Shown piece by piece: positions 37,357-46,793 of a stretch of 64,000 bases of DNA. Position 1 is the stretch's first letter. Each line of letters opens with the position of its first letter. Source of the DNA: Sphingobacterium arenae (GTDB lineage: Bacteria > Bacteroidota > Bacteroidia > Sphingobacteriales > Sphingobacteriaceae). Location: positions 815,922 to 879,921 of the forward strand of contig NZ_JACNYK010000001.1 in the NCBI RefSeq assembly GCF_014692505.1. The letters run 5' to 3'. A program made the position numbers and the translations under genes. Under the pieces are notes generated by a model. That model had not been told where the DNA came from. It ran no database searches and saw only the letters and a program-made list of their open reading frames with translations.

Positions 37357-39240
37357 ATGAAAACAATAGGTTATAAAATAGTCCTCGGTCTTTTTTTGGC
37401 TACCGGCGTAAGCTCCTGTGCTTTGGACGAATGGAATCCTTCTACGGTTGACGTAGAGACGGCTTATAAATATAAAGATGGATACGAGAGCCTGATCAAT
37501 TACTGTTACGATGGGATGTATTATTTCTATGGTAAAATAGATGGTATTGGCGCGATGGAGATGGGGACGGATCTTTGGATTAATGTGGCAAATAGCGAAT
37601 CGGGATTTACCCTTTATAATAGTGATATGAACCCTGATTTGGGTACGCTTAGAGTGTTCTGGCGTGGGATGTATGCGACCGTGAATTACTGCAATACGGC
37701 TATTTACTATGCTGATCAGGTAGAAGGTTATGAATCGGAAGAAGCAAAGAATGCGAAGGTTGCGGAAGCCTACTTCTTGCGCGGATGGGCAAATTGGCAC
37801 TTAGTAGAGCAATTTGGAGGTGTGTCGTTGACGACATTGCCGTTAACGGAAACCGGAGCAGTAAATAATCCGGTCCGGAGCAGCGAACAGGATTTTTATG
37901 ATTTGATTATATCAGATTTGAAATTCGCGACGGAGAATCTGCCAACAAAGTCGGACGGAGAAAGAGGGCGTGTAACAAAAAAAGCAGCTTATGCGATGTT
38001 GGCGAAAGCCTACCTGCAACGGACGCGTTTAGGCGATGTGCAGGAAAATGCCCGTCTGGCGTTAGAGACAGCGGAGGAGCTGATCGACAATCAGAGTGAG
38101 TATGGCATTGCCTTATATCAAAGTGATGCAGAAAAATCGGGCTTTGCCAAACTTTGGGATGGCACCAATAATAAAAACAACACAGAGTTTCTGTTTTTAG
38201 AAGCGATAGATGCCATCGACGGCCGAAATCCCGAAAATTGGAATCGTGGAAGAACACGACAATATTATTTAATGGATACGCGTACCACTGGCGCACCTTG
38301 GGGAACGCAGGAAAGCGAGACGTGGACAGGGCGTTCTAACAGTCGTAGTTTTAAACCGACGAAATACTTGTTGACCGAAGTGTTTGAACCGGTAGCGGAT
38401 CCTGCAGATACCCGCTTTAAGGAGTCCTTTTTTATGGAGCATTATAATTCCAAATGGGAAGATGTAACGATTAGCCAAGCTATGGTGAATCAGTATGGCA
38501 AAAACCCGAACCTGGTAGGTCATGTCATCAAAAATACGGCAGCAGGCGACGAAACGTTAGTACGGGGCGGTTTATCGACTTGGCGTATGGGTGTCACGAA
38601 TATGGTAGATGATAACGACGATGGCTGGCTGGATGGCTTATCGATTTTGACGCCAAACTGGGTCATGTCGGCAGCGGACAAAAGAGATCTTCCGTTTTGG
38701 ATCGTCGATCCCTCCGATCAGTTCCAGGTGGATGGAAAATGGGTGCAGCCGGGAAGTAACGCCATGGCGACCTATACACGTGAGATTTATCCTTCTTTAA
38801 AGAAATTTTCGAGTTGGGAATATATTTTGGATCGACAACAGTGGTTAGGTGATGTACCGATCATTCGCTTGGGTGAAGTGTATCTGATCGCAGCTGAAGC
38901 AGCGTTGCTTGCTAATGGTGATGCTAATAAAGCGCGGGGGTATGTCAACGAGATCCGGAAAAGAGCGGCTGTGACGTCAAGACAAACCGAAATGGAGGTC
39001 GCTGTTGGCGATGTAACGCTAGATTTTATCTTAGCCGAAAGAGGCCGTGAATTGGCCGGCGAGCAGACACGTTGGTATGATTTAAAGCGCATGGGGAAAC
39101 TTACCGATACATACCTGCAGGCGACCAATCCGGATATTCTTTTCTTTGACGAGAGTAAACATACAGTTCGTCCAATTCCACAATCGTTCTTGGATGCTAT
39201 TGCCAATCCGCAAGAATTTGGGCAGAATCCGAATTACTAG
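37357..39240 (+). CDS. susD: SusD/RagB-like outer membrane lipoprotein (pair 3)
   Basis: A 627-residue lipoprotein from the ATG at 37357 (MKTIGYKIVLGLFLATGVSSC), with Cys at about residue 21; a GTG ten codons upstream would place polar lysines before the signal and is less likely. SusD features: YFLRGWANWHLVEQFGGVSLTTLPL, RVTKKAAYAMLAKAYL and ILAERGRELAGEQTRWYDLKRM. Functions with the SusC upstream as a surface binding lid. A terminator follows 22 bp after the stop, so the lyase gene at 39349 has its own transcript or depends on readthrough. Confidence 0.95.
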   Translation: MKTIGYKIVLGLFLATGVSSCALDEWNPSTVDVETAYKYKDGYESLINYCYDGMYYFYGKIDGIGAMEMGTDLWINVANSESGFTLYNSDMNPDLGTLRVFWRGMYATVNYCNTAIYYADQVEGYESEEAKNAKVAEAYFLRGWANWHLVEQFGGVSLTTLPLTETGAVNNPVRSSEQDFYDLIISDLKFATENLPTKSDGERGRVTKKAAYAMLAKAYLQRTRLGDVQENARLALETAEELIDNQSEYGIALYQSDAEKSGFAKLWDGTNNKNNTEFLFLEAIDAIDGRNPENWNRGRTRQYYLMDTRTTGAPWGTQESETWTGRSNSRSFKPTKYLLTEVFEPVADPADTRFKESFFMEHYNSKWEDVTISQAMVNQYGKNPNLVGHVIKNTAAGDETLVRGGLSTWRMGVTNMVDDNDDGWLDGLSILTPNWVMSAADKRDLPFWIVDPSDQFQVDGKWVQPGSNAMATYTREIYPSLKKFSSWEYILDRQQWLGDVPIIRLGEVYLIAAEAALLANGDANKARGYVNEIRKRAAVTSRQTEMEVAVGDVTLDFILAERGRELAGEQTRWYDLKRMGKLTDTYLQATNPDILFFDESKHTVRPIPQSFLDAIANPQEFGQNPNY

Positions 39241-39261
39241 GGTCAGCCGCTAACATGATAC

Positions 39262-39303
39262 AAGAGCCGGAGAATATGTTATAAGTACGCTTCGGCTCTT
39301 TTA
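39262..39303 (+). terminator. Rho-independent terminator after SusC/D pair 3
   Basis: AAGAGCCGGAG pairs with CTTCGGCTCTT across a 17-nt loop, with a short T-rich tail. It separates the SusD gene from the pectate lyase gene. Confidence 0.75.
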
Positions 39304-39348
39304 CTTAGATTTGTTTAGTGTAAATGAAGTATAAAAAATAAATAGTAT

Positions 39349-40902
39349 ATGATGACCAATAAAACATTTTCACATAAATCGTTGAAAAAAAGTCTGCTTT
39401 TTATAGCGCTTTTGTTGGCGGGAACGGGTGTTGACGCACAGCAAACACAACCGGAGCGTGGACAGATTCCACCTCATCCACCGCGATTGCCCGAAGGTGC
39501 TATCCCCGCATTTCCGGGAGCCTGGGGAGGTGGTATGTTCACCACCGGCGGACGCGGAGGTAAAGTGATAGCGGTGACTAATCTGAACGACAGCGGCGAG
39601 GGTAGTTTACGTGCCGCTTTAGAAGCGAAAGGACCGCGTATAGTTATATTCCGCGTAGCAGGCACAATCGATATTGAGGGCGATCTAAATATCAACCACC
39701 CCGATATTACCATAGCAGGACAATCCGCGCCAGGAGATGGTATCTGTATAGCTGGAACACTGAATATCAATACCCATAACGTCATTGTTCGACATGTGCG
39801 TGTACGTCGAGGTGTTCCGGAAGGGGGGCAGGGTGATGATAATATCGGTGGAAATCCACATCACCACATTATCATCGACCATTGTTCGACGAGCTGGGGA
39901 ATGGATGAAAATATTTCGTTATATAGACACATGCGACCATCACTCGACGGAACGACGCAGATAAAAGACCCTGCAGAGAATATCACCATCCAATGGACGA
40001 TTTCCAGTGAAGCATTGGATGCCAGAGGACACGCATTTGGTGGTACTTGGGGAGGAAATCCATCGACATTCCACCACAACCTCTTTGCGAGCAATACCGC
40101 ACGGAACCCGTCTATAGGTATGTCAGGACCATTTGATTTCCGGAATAACGTGGTTTTTAACTGGCGCCACCGTTCAATGGATGGAGGCGATGAGACATCG
40201 CAAGTCAACGTGATTAACAATTATTATAAACCAGGACCAGCGACGAACGATAATATACGCGACGTATTTGCCCGTATTGAGCAACGCAGTATGTATTCAC
40301 CCGGTAACGCCTGGAAAGAAGGAGATTGGTACCAGAAAGAAGCTAACCGTCCCGGTAAGTGGTATGTAGCAGGTAACATCATGCACGATAATGCGGAGTT
40401 AACCCAGAATAATTGGGCCGGTATGCGTGTCAAAGACGATGGTTCTACCGCAGAACAAGCCAAAAGTATTGCGGGCGTGAATACGCCATTTGTCGGCTGG
40501 CCAGTAGCTCCCCATCATACTGCAGAAGAAGCTTTCGAGGCTGTATTGGCGAAAGCCGGAGCGACATTACCAAAACGTGACGCGGTGGATACCCGTGTGG
40601 TAGAAATGGTACGCACCGGAAAACCGACGACTGAAACGGGTATCATTAAGGAGATTTCCGAAGTAGGCGGTTATCCTGAATTGACTTACAATAAAGCACA
40701 GGTGCCTGTAGATAGCGATGGTGATGGTATGCCGGACGAATGGGAGAAAAAATATGGTTTTGATCCAAACGATCCTACCGATGGCGCTAAAGACGCTGAC
40801 GGCGATGGCTACACGAATGTGGAGGAATATTTGAATGGAACAAATCCAAAGGAGAAAATAGATTACCGAAATCTTGGTAACAACGTAGATACGATTAGTT
40901 AA
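39349..40902 (+). CDS. Pectate lyase, PL1 type
   Basis: A 517-residue secreted lyase. Signal peptide ends near VDAQ (about 31). The beta-helix starts at FPGAWGGG (about 56), then GGRGGKVIAVTNLNDSGEGSLRAA, DITIAGQSAPGDG, QGDDNIGG (likely calcium ligands), SWGMDENISLYRH and ARNPSIG with the likely catalytic Arg. C-terminal DSDGDGMPDEWEKKYGFDPND and DADGDGYTNVEEYLNG are calcium-loop (dockerin/TSP3-like) repeats. Compared with the tandem pair at 8290 and 10090 it lacks the long N-terminal linker. It sits between two terminators, so it is probably a single-gene unit read with pair 3 or on its own. Confidence 0.9.
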   Translation: MMTNKTFSHKSLKKSLLFIALLLAGTGVDAQQTQPERGQIPPHPPRLPEGAIPAFPGAWGGGMFTTGGRGGKVIAVTNLNDSGEGSLRAALEAKGPRIVIFRVAGTIDIEGDLNINHPDITIAGQSAPGDGICIAGTLNINTHNVIVRHVRVRRGVPEGGQGDDNIGGNPHHHIIIDHCSTSWGMDENISLYRHMRPSLDGTTQIKDPAENITIQWTISSEALDARGHAFGGTWGGNPSTFHHNLFASNTARNPSIGMSGPFDFRNNVVFNWRHRSMDGGDETSQVNVINNYYKPGPATNDNIRDVFARIEQRSMYSPGNAWKEGDWYQKEANRPGKWYVAGNIMHDNAELTQNNWAGMRVKDDGSTAEQAKSIAGVNTPFVGWPVAPHHTAEEAFEAVLAKAGATLPKRDAVDTRVVEMVRTGKPTTETGIIKEISEVGGYPELTYNKAQVPVDSDGDGMPDEWEKKYGFDPNDPTDGAKDADGDGYTNVEEYLNGTNPKEKIDYRNLGNNVDTIS

Positions 40903-40952
40903 TCGAAGCTTATTTTCCGAATAAGAGGAAGCGTAAATTCAAACAGCAAATT

Positions 40953-40987
40953 ATCCGAGTGTGTTAATAACATGCTCGGATTTTTTA
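40953..40987 (+). terminator. Rho-independent terminator after pectate lyase
   Basis: ATCCGAGTGTGT pairs with ACATGCTCGGAT (12 bp with two wobble pairs) followed by a T-run. It is a sequence relative of the terminator at 33877 with compensating base changes. Confidence 0.88.
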
Positions 40988-40999
40988 TTTTTATTCTAT

Positions 41000-41060
41000 G
41001 GATAAAGATATAGAAAATGGTAATATTGTATATTACTCCGCTAATTCTATATAGTATTTC
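41000..41060 (+). promoter_or_regulatory. AT-rich PUL leader element, copy C
   Basis: GATAAAGATATAG...GGTAATATTGTATATTACTC contains a perfect 17-bp dyad (GTAATAT-TGT-ATATTAC) and aligns with copy B. Nearer the start, GTAGAATATTA and ATTATAAACA are shared with the leader of the paralogous SusC at 34198. Confidence 0.4.
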
Positions 41061-41297
41061 ATGTTGTTTTTTCTTCTTCTTTGTCTTAGAAACTAACGGT
41101 GCCTTACTCATGGTAGACGCAGTTATAAACAAATAGTTAGTTAGATTGGTGGACAATTAGATGTTTTCGATTTCGTTGTGAAGGCGTTTTGTAGCTTGTA
41201 AACGGGGTCGCATATAACGTCTAGACAATATGGAAAGTAAGTTTGAGTGTAGAATATTATCTAACAGCTAGCTTAGGGATTATAAACAATTTCAATT

Positions 41298-44200
41298 ATG
41301 TTAAGATTTACAAAAAAGCGTTTTTTGTATGCAACATGTGCTTCGGTTTTGGTCTTTACGTGGCCGATGCCAAGTATGGCGTATGCAGCAACGGAACATC
41401 CACAACAATCTATTCAGGTGAGTGGACAAGTGCGGTCGTCTGAGGGAGAGGCAATCGCCGGGGTTACCGTCCGTTACGACGGTGCAGAAGCATCTACAGA
41501 TCAAAATGGCAGGTTCTCCATTCGGTTAGCAGCAGCCGGAGATGTTGTTTTTTCTGCGGTGGGGTATGCCTCCAATACGGTACATGTTTCGAAAGATACG
41601 GTACTGGATATCGTGCTGGAAACCGGCGAATCGACTTTGGATGAAGTTGTTGTCATCGGTTTTGGTACGGTAAAGAGACGCGATCTGACGGGGTCCGTCG
41701 TATCGGTAAAAAGCGAGGAAATTACGGCGAGGCCTGGGCCAAACCCGATGGAATCCTTGCAGGGAAGGGTAGCTGGTTTAGATATCACACGATCATCCGG
41801 ACAACCTGGAGAAGGAGTGGATATGCAGCTGCGTGGTTCTCGATCATTCAGTGCTACTGGTACTCCATTATTTATTATCAATGGCTTGCCAGGTGATTAT
41901 GCTACGCTAAACCCTTATGATATTGAATCGATAGAGATATTGAAGGACGCAGCTTCCACCGCGGTATATGGATCTGCTGGAGCAAACGGCGTTATTATCA
42001 TTACCACAAAAAGTGGAAAGGCTGGGAAACTAAATATTGATTTGAATGCGTATTATGGTTATAATGGATGGTCTATTACACCCAAAATGCGTACGGGCGA
42101 TGCTTATTTACAAGCTAAGCGAGACGCTTATAAGTACATTTGGGACGAAGCCAACCAAAAATGGACCACAGAAGGAGCGCTATGGCAATCCGAGGCTGAT
42201 GATGAGATTATCTTTGGTGAAGATAGATATGCCACCTTTCAGCAAGGTAATTTTGTTAATTGGACGGATGAGTTTTTACAAAAAAGTGCGGCAACACAGA
42301 ACTACAGTTTGAGCGTATCGGGGGGTAATGAAAAAACGACCGGCTATCTGTCTTTTAATTACACGAACGAAGAAGGACAGTATAGAGGAGATGGCTATAA
42401 TCTGCTTTCGACGAGTATGCGGTTAAACCATAAAATAAGAGATTGGATCTCGATCGGTAGTGATCTTCAGGCATCCTACGTTATTCGGAATAAGGCACAA
42501 GATAAACTAGAGAATGCGTTAGTTACCGATCCACTGGTACAGCTTTATAGGGAAGACGGCTCTTTAAATCCGGATTTGGGTAATAACGTATATAACCTAC
42601 TGCTGGATTATCAACCGGGTGTATATGCGAATAAAGATAATAATCTTAAACTATACGTAAACCCTTATCTGGAGATCAAACCGCTAAAAGGATTGACTTT
42701 ATTGTCCAGAATAGGTACTTGGCTAACCTACTCCAATGGCTATCGGTTTGATGGGATAGGATCGGTAAGCTATACGTATAATAATGCGGGGATCGCAAAA
42801 GCGTCGATTAATCAGAATCGCTCGATAGGCTACCAGTGGGAAAATATACTAACGTATAATTTCCAGGTGGCAGATGATCATGACTTTACGTTAACCGGCG
42901 TAACCACTTGGCATGATAACCAAAATAATGAGACCGAAATGCTCCAAAGCAATATTTTGTCCAATAATTTTCAATGGCATAAGTTTATGGGCGATGCAAA
43001 TACAACGGCAACTTCGACTTATGATATGGCTAAAACCTTTGGTGTCATCGGGCGGGTAAACTACTCGTATCTGGGAAAATACCTGGCCTCTGCCTCTATA
43101 CGTAGAGATGGTGCATCAGTTTTATATAGAACGAATCGTTGGAACACATTCCCCGCAGCATCCGCAGGCTGGCGGATTTCCGAAGAATCCTTCATGAACG
43201 GGACAAAAAATTGGTTAGACGATTTGAAGGTCCGTGTAGGTTGGGGGGTCACTGGATCTGCAAAAATCGATCCGTACAGCTCCGTGGCAAATTTAGAAAA
43301 TGCGAATATGTCGTTAGGTGGCATGACGCAGCTGATTTATCGGAATTCCCAATTTATTACGAATCCGCTTTTGGGGTGGGAGAAGTCCTATAACACCAAT
43401 ATTGGTTTAGATGTATCCATGTTCAAAAATAGAGTCGACCTTGCTTTAGAGTATTATACGACAAAAACGGATGGTGTGATCTGGAATTTAACGTCGCCAA
43501 TTATCTATGGTACTTATGTGCCGGGTACCCAATATCAAACTTATGTTAATATTGCACGGACACAAAACCGAGGTTTCGAATTCACGGTCAACTCGCGTAA
43601 CATCGTTTCTGAAAATTTTGAATGGAGTACGTCCGCGGCTTTCGCATACAATAAGGAGCGGATTTTAAAGCTGACCGATGGCGTCGCAAACAATATTATA
43701 AATGATGTATATAGCCTTAGTATAGGAGAACCGCTCAATTCATTCCGCAATTATAAATTGGATGGTGTTTGGCAAATTGGTGAAGAGGCGGATGCGGCGG
43801 TATTTGGTAAGCGTCCCGGCGATTTAAAGGTGAACGTTCCGAATATGACGAAAGTAGCAGACGGTGTATTTATGAAAGAGAATGTAGATGGTACAACGTC
43901 TTATTACTATACGGACTTGGCCACGGCGCAGCAATACAATGGTAACCTTACAGAAGCAACGTCAAGATACAACTATAGTGCAAACGATTATCAGATTTTA
44001 GGACGCAATTCTCCAGATTGGTCTTTGGGTATTCAAAATACATTCAAATACAAAAATATAGACCTTGGGATATATTCGTATTTCCGTTGGGGACAAATGA
44101 TCCATTACAATATGTTAGGGTGGTACCAGCCTAACGGATTAGCGGCGAATGCCAGTCCCTCCAGAACAATTCCGGAATATTTTGACTATTGGACACCGGA

Positions 44201-44507
44201 AAATCCAACAAATGATTTCCCCGTTATGCAATATCAGGCGACAGCCTCGACGATGACTGGTTTCTCAGGACTAAACTATGTGGACGGATCCTTCTTTAAA
44301 ATCAAGAATATCACCCTCGGTTATACCATGCCGAAAGGTGTGGCGGAGAAACTTTCTTTGGGCAAGCTACGTATATATGGTACGATGACGAACCCGTTAA
44401 TCGTCGCCAAAAGTCACTTGATCAAACAGTATGATCCGGAAATGAATGGTGAATTAGCCTATCCTTTAACCAAGCAACTGGTGTTTGGCTTGAATATGAC
44501 CTTTTAA
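41298..44507 (+). CDS. susC: SusC-like TonB-dependent outer membrane transporter (pair 4)
   Basis: A 1069-residue SusC protein: signal peptide (to about AYA, 31), carboxypeptidase-D-like domain (about 40-115), TonB-box (DEVVVIGFGTVKRRD), plug (LFIINGLPG, IEILKDAASTAVYGSAGANGV) and barrel ending LVFGLNMTF. A paralogue of pair 3, with shared ATCAS and QVRSS-GEAIAGVTVRY segments, so the two transporters probably arose by duplication and take related substrates. The SusD gene follows after 17 bp. Its location directly before the GH140/GH2/GH78 operon suggests a cargo from side-chain-rich pectin, an inference. Confidence 0.95.
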   Translation: MLRFTKKRFLYATCASVLVFTWPMPSMAYAATEHPQQSIQVSGQVRSSEGEAIAGVTVRYDGAEASTDQNGRFSIRLAAAGDVVFSAVGYASNTVHVSKDTVLDIVLETGESTLDEVVVIGFGTVKRRDLTGSVVSVKSEEITARPGPNPMESLQGRVAGLDITRSSGQPGEGVDMQLRGSRSFSATGTPLFIINGLPGDYATLNPYDIESIEILKDAASTAVYGSAGANGVIIITTKSGKAGKLNIDLNAYYGYNGWSITPKMRTGDAYLQAKRDAYKYIWDEANQKWTTEGALWQSEADDEIIFGEDRYATFQQGNFVNWTDEFLQKSAATQNYSLSVSGGNEKTTGYLSFNYTNEEGQYRGDGYNLLSTSMRLNHKIRDWISIGSDLQASYVIRNKAQDKLENALVTDPLVQLYREDGSLNPDLGNNVYNLLLDYQPGVYANKDNNLKLYVNPYLEIKPLKGLTLLSRIGTWLTYSNGYRFDGIGSVSYTYNNAGIAKASINQNRSIGYQWENILTYNFQVADDHDFTLTGVTTWHDNQNNETEMLQSNILSNNFQWHKFMGDANTTATSTYDMAKTFGVIGRVNYSYLGKYLASASIRRDGASVLYRTNRWNTFPAASAGWRISEESFMNGTKNWLDDLKVRVGWGVTGSAKIDPYSSVANLENANMSLGGMTQLIYRNSQFITNPLLGWEKSYNTNIGLDVSMFKNRVDLALEYYTTKTDGVIWNLTSPIIYGTYVPGTQYQTYVNIARTQNRGFEFTVNSRNIVSENFEWSTSAAFAYNKERILKLTDGVANNIINDVYSLSIGEPLNSFRNYKLDGVWQIGEEADAAVFGKRPGDLKVNVPNMTKVADGVFMKENVDGTTSYYYTDLATAQQYNGNLTEATSRYNYSANDYQILGRNSPDWSLGIQNTFKYKNIDLGIYSYFRWGQMIHYNMLGWYQPNGLAANASPSRTIPEYFDYWTPENPTNDFPVMQYQATASTMTGFSGLNYVDGSFFKIKNITLGYTMPKGVAEKLSLGKLRIYGTMTNPLIVAKSHLIKQYDPEMNGELAYPLTKQLVFGLNMTF

Positions 44508-44524
44508 TATGTAAACGACAGATC

Positions 44525-46588
44525 ATGAAAACAAATAAATTAAAAAGAATATTATACACGATCGGGCTGGGATTCTCTACCGCAGTAGCGATCAGCTCTT
44601 GTAGTTTAGATGAGTACAATCCCGTCGTCCTGTCTGAAGAAGATGTCTTGACCAATTTCGAAGGTTGGAAAGCCTATCAGTCTAATTGTTATACAGGGCT
44701 ATGGGGGCCGCTCATTGGTATGCCTTATGGGATCGTATCGGAAGGAGGGACCGATTTGTGGACATTCCCCTATGGAAATCACAATCAATACCGGGACCTT
44801 CTTGCTTATGAAGAGTTTACTATAAATTCTAATGTTGTAAGAAATACATGGGATTACGCCTGGGGATCGATCAATCATTGTAATAAAGCCATCGATCTTG
44901 CTCCTGCTTTAGCCGATGGTAATCCAGAGGATATTGCGGTTTTGGTGGCTGAGACACGGCTTTTGAGAGGATATTTTTACTCCGTTTTAGTCGCGCAATT
45001 CGGAGAGCTTCCATTGGTATTGACGAATGACCCGGTGAAAAACTTAAGCCCCCAACGAAATGGCATCCCAGAAATTTATACGCAGATTATTTCCGATCTG
45101 AGAGCCGCATTTAATGATCTTCCGGTTACGCCGTATGATGGAAATCCAGCTCGGGTCACGAAAAAGGCAGCTTTGGGCCTTCTTGCTCGTGTGTATGCAC
45201 AAGGGGCAGGAGAGGATTTACAGGAAGGTGATAAAACTTATTGGATGCGTGCAAAAGAAGTTGCTGACAGCCTGATCAATATGAAAGGAGAATACGGAGC
45301 GGTGTTATACGATGATTTTGCAGACGTATTTGCTTCGGACAACAATAGAAATAATGAAGAGGCGCTTTTTACCGCATATGGTTTAAACCCCTACGACGAA
45401 TCCTATGATTACTTCACTGGCGGTTCCAAACCAAATCTCTATCTCCACTACTATCCGAAATTGGACGATGCTTTCGGGACATCAGATATTTTCAAAAGAG
45501 GGGTTAATTCCAATACTTCGAATGCTTACTATGGCCGCTTAAACCAACAATTCATCGCACCTACAAGATATTTGATAAATTGTTTTGATGCGAGATACGA
45601 TAAACGTTGGGAGAACACATTTGTAACTGCTTTTACAAACTATTCGGGGGTGCAGGCGATAGGTAGCTTGGGAACGGGCGCTCCTACTCCGGCAAACGTT
45701 ACCTATGATGCGGCGACTGTTACCCTCACAGCTGCCATGTGTGCAAAATATGGTATAGATCCTAGCCATGTCGGAAAAAAGATCTATCCTTACGTGGATG
45801 TTAATGCGAGTCTGGCTTCTCGAAATGCGACTTGGCAATATATTCCGAAAATCTGGGAAAAAGAGGCGTATAATGGGTCAACTTCAGATTTAGAAACGAT
45901 ACCGAACGCGAATGTACACCCTTATCCTTTAGCGGCAGACGAAGATCGGTTTTTTGCCTATTTGAGTAAAGAAAGCCTGAGTACGGATGATAAAAAAACA
46001 CGAGGGTATGTGACCGTTAATATAGATGAATTGTTTGACCTGACGGTTGACCCTACGGGTAGTACATACAAAGGTGTGACCTCGAATAATAATTTAACAC
46101 CGTCAAGCTTGGCGAATCTTTTTCCGGCGATGATGAAATTTAATACGAACTTCGACGGAGGATGGCTCGGCGGAAACTTTCAGCAGAAACTGGGTAATAT
46201 CATGATCATGCGGATGGCGGAAGCCTATTTAATCGCTGCGGAGGCTACTCTTCATGTAAATGGTGACGGTGCTGCGGCGGCGGGGTATTTGAACGAACTA
46301 CGCAAGCGTGCATGTAGAGACGCGGCAGATTTCAACACGGCTACCGGCATGCAATTAACCACGGCGACGATGGACGATGTTTTTGATGAGTATGCAAGGG
46401 AACTTTGTGGGGAATTTAATCGGTGGGCCCTGTTGAAGCGCAATAAAGCGTTTGAAACCAGGCTAGCCGCTTATAATAAAACGGCGGCAGCCAATTTTAT
46501 TCCAGGTAGACATTATAAGCGCCCTATTCCGTTTAATTTCTTAAATCAGATTAATAACGCGGATGAATTTGGCTCTAACGGCTATTAG
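44525..46588 (+). CDS. susD: SusD/RagB-like outer membrane lipoprotein (pair 4)
   Basis: A 687-residue lipoprotein with lipobox AVAISSC (Cys about 27), then SLDEYNP, as in pair 3 (ALDEWNP). Family motifs: ETRLLRGYFYSVLVAQFGELPLVL, ARVTKKAALGLLARVYAQ and FDEYARELCGEFNRWALLKR. It is the surface lid of the preceding SusC. It is slightly longer than pair 3, with extra loops between about 370 and 520. A 16-bp inverted repeat lies about 70 bp after the stop. Confidence 0.95.
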   Translation: MKTNKLKRILYTIGLGFSTAVAISSCSLDEYNPVVLSEEDVLTNFEGWKAYQSNCYTGLWGPLIGMPYGIVSEGGTDLWTFPYGNHNQYRDLLAYEEFTINSNVVRNTWDYAWGSINHCNKAIDLAPALADGNPEDIAVLVAETRLLRGYFYSVLVAQFGELPLVLTNDPVKNLSPQRNGIPEIYTQIISDLRAAFNDLPVTPYDGNPARVTKKAALGLLARVYAQGAGEDLQEGDKTYWMRAKEVADSLINMKGEYGAVLYDDFADVFASDNNRNNEEALFTAYGLNPYDESYDYFTGGSKPNLYLHYYPKLDDAFGTSDIFKRGVNSNTSNAYYGRLNQQFIAPTRYLINCFDARYDKRWENTFVTAFTNYSGVQAIGSLGTGAPTPANVTYDAATVTLTAAMCAKYGIDPSHVGKKIYPYVDVNASLASRNATWQYIPKIWEKEAYNGSTSDLETIPNANVHPYPLAADEDRFFAYLSKESLSTDDKKTRGYVTVNIDELFDLTVDPTGSTYKGVTSNNNLTPSSLANLFPAMMKFNTNFDGGWLGGNFQQKLGNIMIMRMAEAYLIAAEATLHVNGDGAAAAGYLNELRKRACRDAADFNTATGMQLTTATMDDVFDEYARELCGEFNRWALLKRNKAFETRLAAYNKTAAANFIPGRHYKRPIPFNFLNQINNADEFGSNGY

Positions 46589-46660
46589 ATTCCTTGTCAA
46601 GATAAGTTATTTTATGGAATATTGTCCGCGACAAAATAATACAATAGCTAGAGAAAATAC

Positions 46661-46696
46661 TACAAACATAGCTATACCCTTATAGCTATGTTTGTA
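46661..46696 (+). repeat. Perfect 16-bp inverted repeat with 4-nt loop
   Basis: TACAAACATAGCTATA and its exact complement TATAGCTATGTTTGTA flank the loop CCCT. There is no T-run after it, so it is a poor rho-independent terminator. It sits 73 bp after SusD pair 4 and 98 bp before the hydrolase operon. Confidence 0.75.
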
Positions 46697-46793
46697 TAGC
46701 GAGATATGTAGGCCAAGTTACCTGTTGTTAACGTTAGCGGAGTTGAATATAACTTCTTTATTTTGAGCTTAATAAATCTTTTTTTAAATTGTA

